Shown here one piece after another: positions 1-6,921 of a DNA stretch of 27,126 bases. How positions within the stretch are numbered: the stretch's first letter is position 1; every line of letters starts with the position of its first letter. The position numbers and the translations under genes were made by a program. The notes beneath the pieces were generated by a model. The model saw nothing but the letters and a program-made list of their open reading frames with translations, did no database searches and was not told the DNA's origin. Source of the DNA: DATDVL01 sp035290025 (GTDB taxonomy: Archaea; Nanobdellota; Nanobdellia; SCGC-AAA011-G17; DATDVL01). Location: contig DATDVL010000033.1 of assembly GCA_035290025.1 (NCBI GenBank), positions 1 through 27,126 of the forward strand. The letters run 5' to 3'.

Positions 1-211
1 AAACAGTAACATTAGAAATATTAGTAGAAGCATTAACAACAACAGTAACACCAACAACAATAGAAGTAGAAGTACCATTACTCACCGTAAGATTAGCACC
101 AACAGGAGGAGAAGAAACAGTAATAACAGGAGTAGCAGCAGCAGTAGCAGCAGCAACACCCATAGAACACAAGACTAACATCAGAACAAGCATCAACCAT
201 TTACTATTCAT
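1..211 (-). CDS. Secreted low-complexity surface protein, N-terminal part (runs off the window)
   Basis: An open frame starts at the ATG whose complement is at 209-211 and runs without a stop to the window edge, giving 70 residues of a longer protein. The N-terminus MNSKWLMLVLMLVLCSMGVA is a signal peptide with a short polar start and a Leu/Val/Met core. The mature part is rich in Ala, Thr, Ser, Val and Asn, with several N-x-S/T sites and short beta-type repeats (SSPPVGANLTVSNGTSTS), as in Ig- or cadherin-like surface proteins. The Ala-rich stretch gives a GCT-rich coding repeat. A TATA-like palindrome lies about 70-85 nt upstream. The family cannot be named because the C-terminal part is missing. 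Confidence 0.7.
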   Translation of the reverse strand, partial: MNSKWLMLVLMLVLCSMGVAAATAAATPVITVSSPPVGANLTVSNGTSTSIVVGVTVVVNASTNISNVTV

Positions 212-280
212 TACAGACACCACTTTTGCAGCCTCTTTTCATGTTTTTAACTTAACGACTAATACCAGATTATAACAAAA

Positions 281-298
281 AAACCTATATAAAGGTTT
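281..298 (-). promoter_or_regulatory. TATA-like element inside a palindrome, upstream of the secreted protein
   Basis: AAACCTATATAAAGGTTT is an 18-bp palindrome with one mismatched pair, centred on a TATATA core. It lies in the gap between the methyltransferase stop at 318 and the secreted protein start at 211. Transcription leftward from here would begin near 262, leaving a leader of about 50 nt. A second TATA-like run, ttttataaacc, lies at 301-311. The symmetry could mark a repressor site over the promoter, but many TATA boxes are symmetric by chance. Confidence 0.4.
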
Positions 299-317
299 GC
301 TTTTATAAACCGAAAAA

Positions 318-920
318 CTATTTCTTACGAAAAAAGAATTGTAAGAAAACAGCATTACCCAGAACGACACGTTCCTCACGAAAAACTAAACGCTCAAAAT
401 TTTCAAACAAGGATAATAATTCTTCACGCTGCCAAAAAGCAAAAAACCGATCACCCTCACCATCCTTAACAACCATTCTCTCACCAACACCCTCCTTCAC
501 ACAAACATACAACACACCACGCTCACGCAACAACGCATGCAACTGCTTAATAACCGCAGGCAAACTATTCTTAGGAACATGCAACAACGACGTAACTGCC
601 CAAATACCATCAAAAGAATTATTAGGGAATAATAAGTTCTCCAAGTCCATGACACGAGCATCAACACCCTTCTGCAAAGCAAGACGCACCATCGCTGAAG
701 AAAGATCAATAGCTGTGACCTGCAAGCCCTGCTGCTGAAAAAATAATGCATGATCACCAGCACCACAACCAACATCCAAAACTCTCTTACCCGGCAACGC
801 CTGCAAGAAACAAGAAAACTCAGAACGACGAAGCAAATCAGTCAAATTGTTAAACTTCTGAGCAAACGAAGAAGCAAACTGATCATACGAAGCAATCGTT
901 ACTTGTTTGTAGTTATCCAT
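318..920 (-). CDS. Class I SAM-dependent methyltransferase (Methyltransf_11/25 type)
   Basis: The 200-residue protein is a single Rossmann-fold methyltransferase. SAM motif I is VLDVGCGAGD at residues 47-56. The acidic residue ending strand beta2 is in VTAIDLS (about 72-78). The later FDGIWAVTSLLHV and LLRERGVLYVCVKEG stretches match motifs IV and VI of small-molecule methyltransferases. The substrate cannot be told from sequence. The gene overlaps the 3' end of the upstream methyltransferase by 8 nt (start complement at 918-920, upstream stop at 913-915), so the two are probably co-transcribed and translationally coupled. Its plus strand is A+C-rich like most of the window, unlike its partner, so the pair may have different histories. 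Role, such as modification of a lipid, cofactor or metabolite, is open. Confidence 0.85.
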   Translation of the reverse strand: MDNYKQVTIASYDQFASSFAQKFNNLTDLLRRSEFSCFLQALPGKRVLDVGCGAGDHALFFQQQGLQVTAIDLSSAMVRLALQKGVDARVMDLENLLFPNNSFDGIWAVTSLLHVPKNSLPAVIKQLHALLRERGVLYVCVKEGVGERMVVKDGEGDRFFAFWQREELLSLFENFERLVFREERVVLGNAVFLQFFFRKK

Positions 921-1548
921 TCTTCCTCAAAAGAACGAGCAATGTATGTTCTACCCCATAAGCTTGAGAAGTAACAGTTTCTCTTACAACCTTAACCACA
1001 TTCATTTTCAACTTAGAAAAAACACGTCTTATTTCATTTTCACTATAAGGCCGACTGTACATTTTTTGACCCATAATCTCTGTTATACTCTCCGTTTCAT
1101 CATGCCCGTCAGGACCAGGTTCATTAAGCGCCAAAAAGAAAAAACCACCGCTTTTCAACGATTGAACAGCTTTCTTTGCCGCGATTTTAAAATTCTTAGG
1201 ATCAAGACAAAGCATTGTAAATCCAGAAAAAATACCATCAAACTTGTTCTTAAAATCAATATTAGTCATTGAAATATTCACATATCTTGCATTTGGCACA
1301 TTATTTTTAGCAGCTTTAATCATCTCACTTGAAATGTCAATAGCAGTAACAACAAAACCATTCTTCACTAATTCCCTTGTAAACGGAACTCCAGGACCGC
1401 AACCAAAATCAAGAACAGCAGCAGCTTTTGGAAGTTTCTTACAAAATAAATCAAAAAGTTGTGCATACTTTTTGTATCTAAAATACGGAGAAGCAGTTTT
1501 TCTTCCAATCTTATCCCAAGCCTTTTTATTGAGAGTTAAAATATCCAT
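913..1548 (-). CDS. Class I SAM-dependent methyltransferase, second of a tandem pair
   Basis: Reading from the ATG at 1548 gives 211 residues. SAM motif I is VLDFGCGPG at residues 45-53, followed by VVTAIDISSEMI with the ribose-binding Asp, and FDGIFSGFTMLCL as motif IV. The reading frame extends to a TTG at 1602, but that codon abuts the TATA box at 1604-1613, so it cannot lie in the transcript. The ATG at 1548 (MDILTLNKKAWDKIG) fits a start about 30 nt after initiation. It is first in a two-gene unit with the next methyltransferase, which overlaps its stop. The two proteins share only the fold motifs, so they look like distinct enzymes rather than a recent duplication. Strand composition is balanced, unlike most of the window. 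Substrate unknown. Confidence 0.85.
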   Translation of the reverse strand: MDILTLNKKAWDKIGRKTASPYFRYKKYAQLFDLFCKKLPKAAAVLDFGCGPGVPFTRELVKNGFVVTAIDISSEMIKAAKNNVPNARYVNISMTNIDFKNKFDGIFSGFTMLCLDPKNFKIAAKKAVQSLKSGGFFFLALNEPGPDGHDETESITEIMGQKMYSRPYSENEIRRVFSKLKMNVVKVVRETVTSQAYGVEHTLLVLLRKNG

Positions 1549-1603
1549 AACCAATCCACGTGACACAGATAAATAAAGTTTTCCTATTTCTACCAACATC
1601 AAG

Positions 1604-1613
1604 TTTTATAAAC
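1604..1613. promoter_or_regulatory. Symmetric TATA box shared by tRNA-Leu and the methyltransferase pair
   Basis: TTTTATAAAC reads almost the same on both strands. It lies 25-34 nt before the mature 5' end of tRNA-Leu on the plus strand and about 26-35 nt before the expected minus-strand start of the methyltransferase transcript. No other TATA-like run lies between the two genes, so one box probably serves both directions. Confidence 0.55.
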
Positions 1614-1637
1614 AAATAAAGAACCCCATAATTTCAC

Positions 1638-1721
1638 GCGGGGATGCCAGAGCGGTCAAATGGATCAGCCTCAAGAGCTGACGGCTTAGTGCCTACCAAG
1701 GTTCGATTCCTTGTCCCCGCA
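1638..1721 (+). tRNA. tRNA-Leu (anticodon CAA)
   Basis: An 84-nt cloverleaf can be folded by eye. The acceptor stem pairs GCGGGGA (1638-1644) with TCCCCGC (1714-1720), with A1721 as discriminator. The anticodon stem TCAGC/GCTGA encloses loop CTCAAGA, giving anticodon CAA. A long variable arm follows, as expected for a class II leucine tRNA. The T arm is CAAGG-TTCGATT-CCTTG. No CCA is encoded, as is usual in archaea, and no intron is seen. Confidence 0.95.
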
Positions 1722-1795
1722 CTTATACTGTGGGTAATTGACAGGACGCTAAAATTTTTACGGTTTATAAAGAAAAAATAACCAATGCAAAATCA

Positions 1796-2543
1796 TTATC
1801 TTGTTTGTTTATCGTTAATCTTAGAAGCACTAATGCCATTAATGATTGTTCTATTAATCATGGGATGATCCACATCAGTCATTCCGACATCACTATCAGG
1901 ATGATATGCTATAACGTCCATAGCCAAATGTGTCGTGTTAAAGCTATGCACAGTATTTGTTTTTATAACAAAAGCGTTCCCATGTATTAGAGGGATAATT
2001 TTGTTTTCTTCTGGAAGAATGCATTCGCCTTCTCCCTTATAGATCATACCCGTTCTAACGCTAGGATGTGTATGCGGGGTCTGAACTACTTTTAATGGAA
2101 AGTGTAAATAATTTAAACAAGGATCCCCTTTTCTTACAGGAGGAACTAGTAATGTGTCTGTGCACCCATCAATGTATTTTAGTTTTCCTTTTTCTTCTAT
2201 AGGCCCACCAAAGATATTAAACCCCTCAAAATTTTTAGAAGAATTAACAATTCCTAGTCCATTGCTTATTATTTTTGCTGAACCTTGCACAGAAAAAAAA
2301 TCCCCCCCCATATAGAACTCTTTCCCTCCTTTGAGGGAGTTCTTGTAATAGCCTAATCTCTCCACTTGAAACAAAACCAAAATATGTAGCACCATAGGGT
2401 AAAACCAACTCGGATTTAGGAATAAAACCATAAATTTCTGTCACTTGATTACTATCATTGTAGCAATACATTTTTCCAGCTATAATCTTCAATGAAATAA
2501 ATCCTTTAGTCAAATCAACAACACTATTTCCATTTTTAACCAT
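1796..2543 (-). pseudogene. Cupin-domain protein, frame broken by one base at a G8-A-T8 homopolymer
   Basis: Two overlapping frames encode halves of one protein. The first, from the ATG at 2543, gives MVKNGNSVVDLTKGF onward to VLYGG (residues 76-80) and then runs into junk. The second carries DFFSVQGSAKI and ends at 1796. Removing one G from the G8 tract (complement of 2302-2309) or one T from the adjacent T8 tract joins them into a clean 248-residue protein; 748 nt is 3x249+1. The C-terminal half has a cupin metal-site pattern, HTHP followed by GMIYKGEGEC, and a later VIKTNTVHSF strand. Function is unknown; cupins include isomerases, dioxygenases and sugar-binding proteins. A TATA box at 2567-2576 implies a leaderless transcript. 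The break could be a true mutation, phase variation, or a sequencing error in the homopolymer. The gene lies in a weakly skewed island next to a tRNA. Confidence 0.7.
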
Positions 2544-2566
2544 GAAAAAGGATAAGACTATTCAAC

Positions 2567-2576
2567 TTTTATAATT
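2567..2576 (-). promoter_or_regulatory. TATA box of the cupin gene (leaderless)
   Basis: ATTATAAAAG on the minus strand lies about 28 nt before the ATG at 2543, the spacing expected when transcription starts at or next to the start codon. No Shine-Dalgarno sequence is present. Confidence 0.5.
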
Positions 2577-2646
2577 ATCTAATCTTATATCAGTTTTAGA
2601 GAGTTGTTTCTTTGGTGTTTAATTAAGTAAGTAGCTATATCTTTAT

Positions 2647-3180
2647 TTAGCTTAATTCTTTTCTGATGAGTTTGTGGGCGGCGTTAATTTTTTGAAATAG
2701 GGTATGATCCCCTGTAGGCATGTCAGGGTGGTGTTTTTTTGCTAATGCTTTGTAATTCTTTGTAATAACCTCAAAATCGTTTTCTTCTGATTTTACTCCT
2801 AGCGTTTTTCTTGCTTCTTGGAGTTGTTCTTTTAGGTCGTCATCTTCTGAGAATTCTCTTGTAAACTCGTCAGTGTTTATCTCTTTTGCTAATAGTTTTT
2901 TTACTTCTATTTTGAGTACTTGGTCTATGATGTACAGGTTTTCTACGAATTTTGTCATGAGTGCATAACTGTATTTTAGGTTTCTTCCTTCGTAGTACCA
3001 GGATGCTGTTGCGGGTGCTTTTCTCATGGCATTGTTTTCTAAGTCTATCTTCACGTAGTCATTGTTGATGCCTAGGCTTTTTAATGTGAGGATGATACTA
3101 TTCTTTATTTGCATGGCTCTGCGGTCAAAAGAGTTAGTGATATGAGGTGCTTTTATTTCGTGTCCTTTTACTTTTACCAT
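2647..3180 (-). CDS. J-domain protein with the J domain at the C-terminus
   Basis: The 177-residue protein ends in a J domain (about residues 122-177): helix II NYKALAKKHH, the diagnostic HPD triad at 151-153, then helix III (LFQKINAAHKLIRKEL). The first 120 residues, including SWYYEGRNLKYSYALM and a helical segment, match no family I recognise. J domains stimulate Hsp70 ATPase activity through HPD, and the gene is divergent from grpE-dnaK-dnaJ with only about 100 nt between starts, so DnaK is the obvious partner. There is no G/F region or zinc-finger domain, so it is a class III J protein, probably a targeting or specificity co-chaperone. The TATA box at 3201-3215 suggests a leaderless transcript. 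It shares the reverse strand skew of the cassette, so it moved with it. Confidence 0.8.
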   Translation of the reverse strand: MVKVKGHEIKAPHITNSFDRRAMQIKNSIILTLKSLGINNDYVKIDLENNAMRKAPATASWYYEGRNLKYSYALMTKFVENLYIIDQVLKIEVKKLLAKEINTDEFTREFSEDDDLKEQLQEARKTLGVKSEENDFEVITKNYKALAKKHHPDMPTGDHTLFQKINAAHKLIRKELS

Positions 3181-3200
3181 GGGTTTGTGCGTAAAAAATC

Positions 3201-3215
3201 GTTTATAAATATAAC
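3201..3215 (-). promoter_or_regulatory. TATA box of the divergent J-protein gene
   Basis: GTTATATTTATAAAC on the minus strand is centred about 26 nt before the ATG at 3180, fitting a leaderless transcript. The element is nearly symmetric, so some plus-strand use toward grpE is possible. Confidence 0.5.
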
Positions 3216-3254
3216 CGAAAGGGGTTTGCAGGTGTTTTGTGTACTAACAGACCA

Positions 3255-3264
3255 TTTTATAAGG
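3255..3264 (+). promoter_or_regulatory. TATA box of grpE-dnaK
   Basis: TTTTATAAGG is centred about 25 nt before the ATG at 3285. This supports that ATG as a leaderless start and rules out the longer frame from the TTG at 3237, which would lie upstream of the promoter. Confidence 0.5.
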
Positions 3265-3284
3265 CTTCAAAAAAAGTAGTTGTT

Positions 3285-3779
3285 ATGGTTGAAGGAAAAA
3301 TTGTTGAGGATCCTGCAAAGGTGGAAATAGCTGATGCTGTGATGAACGTGAAGGAAGTGCCTCTAGTAGACAATAATAAGTTTGTTTCTCTTGAGAAATT
3401 GCAGCGCTTGCAGGCAGAGTTTGATAATTATCGGAAGAGGTTGGAAAAGGAAAAACAGGAATTGGTGATAAGTGCTAATGCTGGTCTTATGTATGAGCTG
3501 TTGAGTGTTTTAGATAACTTTGAGCTGTCGTTAAAGCACAATAATGACAAAGGCATCATGTTAGTCTATCAAGAGTTACAGAAGATTTTGGAAAAGAAAG
3601 GTTTAAAAGTCATTGAGGCGAAAGGTGTTTTTAATCCTAAAATACATGAAGCAGTCATGAAAGTAGAGGGGGAGCAAGATGGTATAATACTTGAGGAGTT
3701 GCAGAGGGGTTATTGGTTACATGATAAACTTTTAAGGGCTTCAAAAGTGAAGGTGAGTAGGGTTACGGATAAAAAATGA
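3285..3779 (+). CDS. grpE: Nucleotide exchange factor GrpE
   Basis: From the ATG at 3285 the protein has 164 residues. It has the GrpE layout: an acidic, disordered N-terminus; a long helix with KLQRLQAEFDNYRKRLEKEK; the LLSVLDNFELSLKH segment of the four-helix bundle; and the C-terminal beta domain with the signature GYWLHDKLLRASKVKVS. GrpE releases ADP from DnaK. Its stop overlaps the dnaK start in an ATGA, so the two are translationally coupled. Archaea that carry DnaK generally acquired grpE-dnaK-dnaJ from bacteria (established knowledge), and the order here is the common bacterial one. The 16 codons before ATG 3285 are rejected as a start because they lie upstream of or within the TATA box. 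Confidence 0.92.
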   Translation: MVEGKIVEDPAKVEIADAVMNVKEVPLVDNNKFVSLEKLQRLQAEFDNYRKRLEKEKQELVISANAGLMYELLSVLDNFELSLKHNNDKGIMLVYQELQKILEKKGLKVIEAKGVFNPKIHEAVMKVEGEQDGIILEELQRGYWLHDKLLRASKVKVSRVTDKK

Positions 3780-5566
3780 CTAAAATTATTGGTATTGATT
3801 TGGGTACGACTTTTTCTGCAGTGAGTATTATGGAGGGTGGTCGTCCTAAGATTATCCCGAACATGGAAGGTAATAATACTACTCCTAGTGTTGTTTCTAT
3901 TAATGGTAATGAGATTTTAGTTGGTGATATTGCTAAACGTGGTGCTGTTGCTAATCCTAAAAGTACTATTCGTAGTATTAAGCGTTTGATGGGTACAAAA
4001 AAGCTTTCTCGGATTGGTGATAAGGACTACACGCCAGAGCAGGTTTCTGCTATGATCTTGCAGAAGTTGAAACGTGATGCTGAGGCGTATTTGGGTTGTG
4101 CAGTAACTGATGCTGTTATTACGGTTCCTGCCTATTTCGGTGATGCGCAGCGTAATGCTACGAAGGACGCAGGTGTTATTGCTGGCTTGAATGTTAAGCG
4201 AATTATTAATGAGCCTACTGCTGCTGCTTTGGCTTATGGTCTGGATAAGTCACATAGTCATACCATTTTGGTTTTTGATTTTGGTGGTGGCACTTTTGAT
4301 GTTTCTATCTTGGAGTTAGGTGATGGTATTTTTGAGGTTAAGTCTACAAGTGGTGATAATTTTCTTGGTGGTGACGATATTGATAATCTTCTTATTGATT
4401 TCTTGTTAACTGAGTTCAAGAAGGATAGTGGCATTGATTTAAAGAATGATTTGGTTGCTTTACAACGTCTTCGTGATGCTTCTGAAAAGGCTAAGATTGA
4501 ATTGAGTTCTTCTCAACAGACAAAGATTACTATCCCCTATATTTTTAGTGCTGCTGACGGTCCTAAGCATTTGGATGTTAATTTGACGCGGGCGAATTTT
4601 GAAAAGATTTGTGACCCTATTTTTGAGAAGTTGAAAAATCCTACTACACAAGCTATGAAAGATGCTAAGATGCCTAAGCTTGACAAAGTTATCTTAGTTG
4701 GTGGTAGTACAAGGATTCCAAAAGTACAGAAGTTAGTTGAAGAAATTACTGGTCTTGTTCCTGATAAGTCAATAAATCCTGATGAAGCTGTTTCTTTGGG
4801 TGCTGCTATCCAAGGTGCTATTATCAGTGGTGAAGTGAAAGATATCTTGCTGTTAGATGTTACTCCCTTAACGTTAGGTATCGAGGTTATGGGTGGTCTT
4901 AAGATGTCTCTTATTGAGCGTAATACGACTATACCTACAAAGAAGAGTGAGGTTTTTACTACTGCTGCTGATAATCAAAGTGCCGTTACTATTAATGTTT
5001 TACAGGGTGAACGTGAGATGGCTGCTGATAACAAGTCTTTGGGTAAATTTGATTTGGTAGGTATCCCTCCTGCGCCTCGTGGTGTTCCGCAGATAGAGGT
5101 TGCTTTTGATATTGATACGAATGGTATTGTTAATGTTTCTGCTAAGGATTTAGGTACGGGTCGTGAACAGAAAATTACTGTTACCGGTGGTTCTTTGACC
5201 GATAAAGAGATTGAGCAGATGATTAAGGATTCTGAGAAGTTTAAAGAAGAGGATCAAAAGAAACGTGATCAGATTTTGACAAGGAATGAGGCTGAGTCAC
5301 TTATGTATTCTACGGAAAAACTGTTGGATGAATATAAGGATAAAGTTGACAAAGAGACTATTAGTAAAATTCGTAATGAGATTGATGGATTAAAAGAAGT
5401 TTTGAAGGGTAATGACAGTAATTTGATCAAGGAAAAATTAGAACTGTTTAAGAAAGTTTCGCAGGAACTGGGTATTAAAATGTATGAGCAGGCTGCTAAG
5501 GAAAAGAGTGCTGCTGATGGAAAAGTTGTTGATGCTGAAGTAGTTGAGGATACTGATAAAAAATAG
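3776..5566 (+). CDS. dnaK: Molecular chaperone DnaK (Hsp70)
   Basis: The 596-residue protein is a complete Hsp70. ATPase-domain motifs: phosphate-1 IGIDLGTT (5-12), VPAYFGDAQR (117-126), NEPTAAALAYG (145-155), phosphate-2 FDFGGGTFDV (167-176) and adenosine-site LVGGSTRIPKV (307-317). The interdomain linker LLLDVTPLTLGIE (358-370) leads into the substrate domain, then a helical lid and an acidic tail, KVVDAEVVEDTDKK, like bacterial DnaK tails. Between KRLMGTKK and YTPEQVSAMI only nine residues are present, so it lacks the N-terminal-lobe insert of proteobacterial DnaK and is the short form found in archaea and Gram-positives. It works with the upstream GrpE, the downstream DnaJ and probably the divergent J protein in ATP-driven folding of cytosolic proteins. 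Its start overlaps the grpE stop by 4 nt. Confidence 0.97.
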   Translation: MTKIIGIDLGTTFSAVSIMEGGRPKIIPNMEGNNTTPSVVSINGNEILVGDIAKRGAVANPKSTIRSIKRLMGTKKLSRIGDKDYTPEQVSAMILQKLKRDAEAYLGCAVTDAVITVPAYFGDAQRNATKDAGVIAGLNVKRIINEPTAAALAYGLDKSHSHTILVFDFGGGTFDVSILELGDGIFEVKSTSGDNFLGGDDIDNLLIDFLLTEFKKDSGIDLKNDLVALQRLRDASEKAKIELSSSQQTKITIPYIFSAADGPKHLDVNLTRANFEKICDPIFEKLKNPTTQAMKDAKMPKLDKVILVGGSTRIPKVQKLVEEITGLVPDKSINPDEAVSLGAAIQGAIISGEVKDILLLDVTPLTLGIEVMGGLKMSLIERNTTIPTKKSEVFTTAADNQSAVTINVLQGEREMAADNKSLGKFDLVGIPPAPRGVPQIEVAFDIDTNGIVNVSAKDLGTGREQKITVTGGSLTDKEIEQMIKDSEKFKEEDQKKRDQILTRNEAESLMYSTEKLLDEYKDKVDKETISKIRNEIDGLKEVLKGNDSNLIKEKLELFKKVSQELGIKMYEQAAKEKSAADGKVVDAEVVEDTDKK

Positions 5567-5578
5567 TGTGTGATAATA

Positions 5579-5588
5579 GTTTAAAAAG
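5579..5588 (+). promoter_or_regulatory. Possible separate TATA box for dnaJ
   Basis: GTTTAAAAAG in the 42-nt gap after dnaK is centred about 26 nt before the dnaJ ATG. No Shine-Dalgarno sequence precedes dnaJ, so it may have its own leaderless transcript as well as any readthrough from dnaK. Confidence 0.4.
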
Positions 5589-5608
5589 CGTGTTGTTCTC
5601 TGGTTATT

Positions 5609-6655
5609 ATGGCAAAGAAGGATTATTATGATATTTTAGGTGTTAAAAAAACTGATTCTAGTGAAACAATTAAAAAAAGTTATAAAAAATTAGCTATAAA
5701 ATTTCATCCTGACAAGGCGGGCGATGATAAAAAGCAGGAGTATGAAAATCATTTTAAGGCAATAAATGAGGCTTATAGTACTCTAGGTGATGATGAAAAG
5801 AGGGCTGTTTATGATCGGGGTGGAAGCAGTTCGTCTGGTCAAAATTCCGGTTTTCGGGGTGGTGGGAACTTTTCTGATATCTTTTCTAACTTGTTTGGTA
5901 GTGGTTTTTCGGGTGATGAGGACTTAGAGGATGATGTAAATCTGAGCTACGAACTCGTTATTGAGTTTCATGAAGCAGCGTTTGGTTGCGAAAAAGAAGT
6001 TGTTATTACTAAAAATATTTTTTGCAGTTTCTGTGGTGGAACAGGTTCGGAAAACAGGGAATTGGAAAGGTGTAAAGAATGTAACGGCCAAGGGAGAATG
6101 AAATTGAATCAAAGGACATCTTTTGGGGTGATAAGTCAGGTTGTTATGTGTCATCAGTGTTATGGCCAGGGTGAAACCCCAAAGATTAAGTGTAAAAAAT
6201 GCAGTGGAAAGGGTATTGTCGCCAGTAAAGAACATGTTAAGATTAAGATCCCCCAGGGAATTGATAATGGCCAGACTTTGCGGATAAAAAGTGATGGCAA
6301 TGTTTCAAGAAATGGTTTTAAGGGTGACTTATTTTTGCTGATAAGGGTTAAGCCGCACAAGGTTTTTACGAGGAAAGGATTTGATGTTTTTATGGATACA
6401 TCAATTAATTTTTCTCAAGCTGCTTTAGGTGGTAATATTTCAGTGCCTACAATTTCTGGTGAAGACATAAAAATTAAGATAGAAAAAGGTATAGTGTCAG
6501 GAAGTGTTTTAAGAATTAGAAAAAAGGGTATACCCTTTATTAATGATGCAGAGAATCGGGGTGACCAGTTTGTGCAGGTCAAGATTAGAACTCCTCAAAA
6601 ATTGAATAAATCGCAGATAAAGTTGTTTGAAGAATTGGCGAAGTTGGAAGAATGA
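5609..6655 (+). CDS. dnaJ: Co-chaperone DnaJ (type I Hsp40)
   Basis: The 348-residue protein has the full type I layout. An N-terminal J domain (about 4-70) carries HPD at 33-35. A Gly/Phe-rich linker (71-102) includes GFRGGGNFSDIF. Four zinc-binding CxxCxGxG repeats follow: CSFCGGTG (139-146), CKECNGQG (155-162), CHQCYGQG (181-188) and CKKCSGKG (195-202). Two beta-sandwich substrate domains follow, with FKGDLFLLIRVKPHKVFTR as their hallmark. It delivers unfolded clients to DnaK and triggers ATP hydrolysis. It is somewhat shorter than the E. coli protein, with a short tail after KIRTPQKLNK. A TATA-like run in the short gap after dnaK suggests it can be transcribed separately. A T7 run 31 nt downstream is a plausible terminator. 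Confidence 0.96.
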   Translation: MAKKDYYDILGVKKTDSSETIKKSYKKLAIKFHPDKAGDDKKQEYENHFKAINEAYSTLGDDEKRAVYDRGGSSSSGQNSGFRGGGNFSDIFSNLFGSGFSGDEDLEDDVNLSYELVIEFHEAAFGCEKEVVITKNIFCSFCGGTGSENRELERCKECNGQGRMKLNQRTSFGVISQVVMCHQCYGQGETPKIKCKKCSGKGIVASKEHVKIKIPQGIDNGQTLRIKSDGNVSRNGFKGDLFLLIRVKPHKVFTRKGFDVFMDTSINFSQAALGGNISVPTISGEDIKIKIEKGIVSGSVLRIRKKGIPFINDAENRGDQFVQVKIRTPQKLNKSQIKLFEELAKLEE

Positions 6656-6686
6656 AGTAGAACATAATAGTAAGTTGTGGCGTAAA

Positions 6687-6693
6687 TTTTTTT
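6687..6693 (+). terminator. Oligo-T termination signal after dnaJ
   Basis: Seven consecutive T residues follow the dnaJ stop by 31 nt, the kind of T-run at which archaeal RNA polymerase stops. A weak stem (gctaa 6697-6701 with ttagc 6713-6717) followed by four Ts comes just after. The rest of the 266-nt gap before trmI holds no convincing gene; its last 30 nt hold the trmI promoter. Confidence 0.4.
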
Positions 6694-6891
6694 ACTGCTA
6701 AGATTCCAAAGTTTAGCTTTTCTCCTTGTAATATTTTTTGTTGTATTTTCCATAACACACAGATCAACCCCAATACCCAAAACATGAAGAAAATACTAAA
6801 AAACTACAGTAAAAACTACAAATAACGAGCATACACTTTTTTCGAGATATACTCATCCCTACACTTATACTACCAGAACAAAACCAGAAGT

Positions 6892-6901
6892 CTTTTAATT
6901 T
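6892..6901 (+). promoter_or_regulatory. TATA box of trmI
   Basis: CTTTTAATTT is centred about 25 nt before the ATG at 6922, fitting a leaderless transcript with no Shine-Dalgarno sequence. Confidence 0.4.
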
Positions 6902-6921
6902 ACACTACTAACCACTTAAAC

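Larger units (their letters stand above)
2600..6680. other. Reverse-skew block carrying the Hsp70 chaperone cassette
   Basis: Between roughly 2600 and 6680 the plus strand is G+T-rich, whereas most of the rest of the window is A+C-rich on the same strand. Hand counts on 60-nt lines: 4261-4320 (dnaK) has 46 G+T; 2641-2700, where the coding strand is minus, has 42 G+T. By contrast 20941-21000 (plus-strand gene) and 12241-12300 (minus-strand gene) each have 45 A+C. The bias therefore follows the DNA strand, not the coding direction, and the block looks inverted. No terminal inverted repeat was found by eye at the edges. Confidence 0.65.

Noticed and set aside
125..165. Trinucleotide repeat (agc/agt-type) as a microsatellite or CRISPR-like repeat
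   Set aside because: It encodes an Ala/Thr-rich stretch just after a signal peptide and has no regular spacer structure. No CRISPR array is seen anywhere in the window.
2244..2543. A separate 99-residue gene
   Set aside because: Its C-terminal part after the G8 tract is out of frame with the cupin sequence; it is the first part of the broken cupin gene, not an independent protein.
6697..6721. Stem-loop as a strong intrinsic terminator after dnaJ
   Set aside because: The stem is only five A/T-rich pairs. The T7 run before it is the better signal.
6585..6785. Small minus-strand frames after dnaJ
   Set aside because: They overlap the dnaJ 3' end, have no ribosome site or promoter, and lack any recognisable pattern.
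2545..6900. Transposon or integrase ends bounding the Hsp70 cassette
   Set aside because: No matching inverted or direct repeats and no transposase or integrase gene could be found by eye at either edge.
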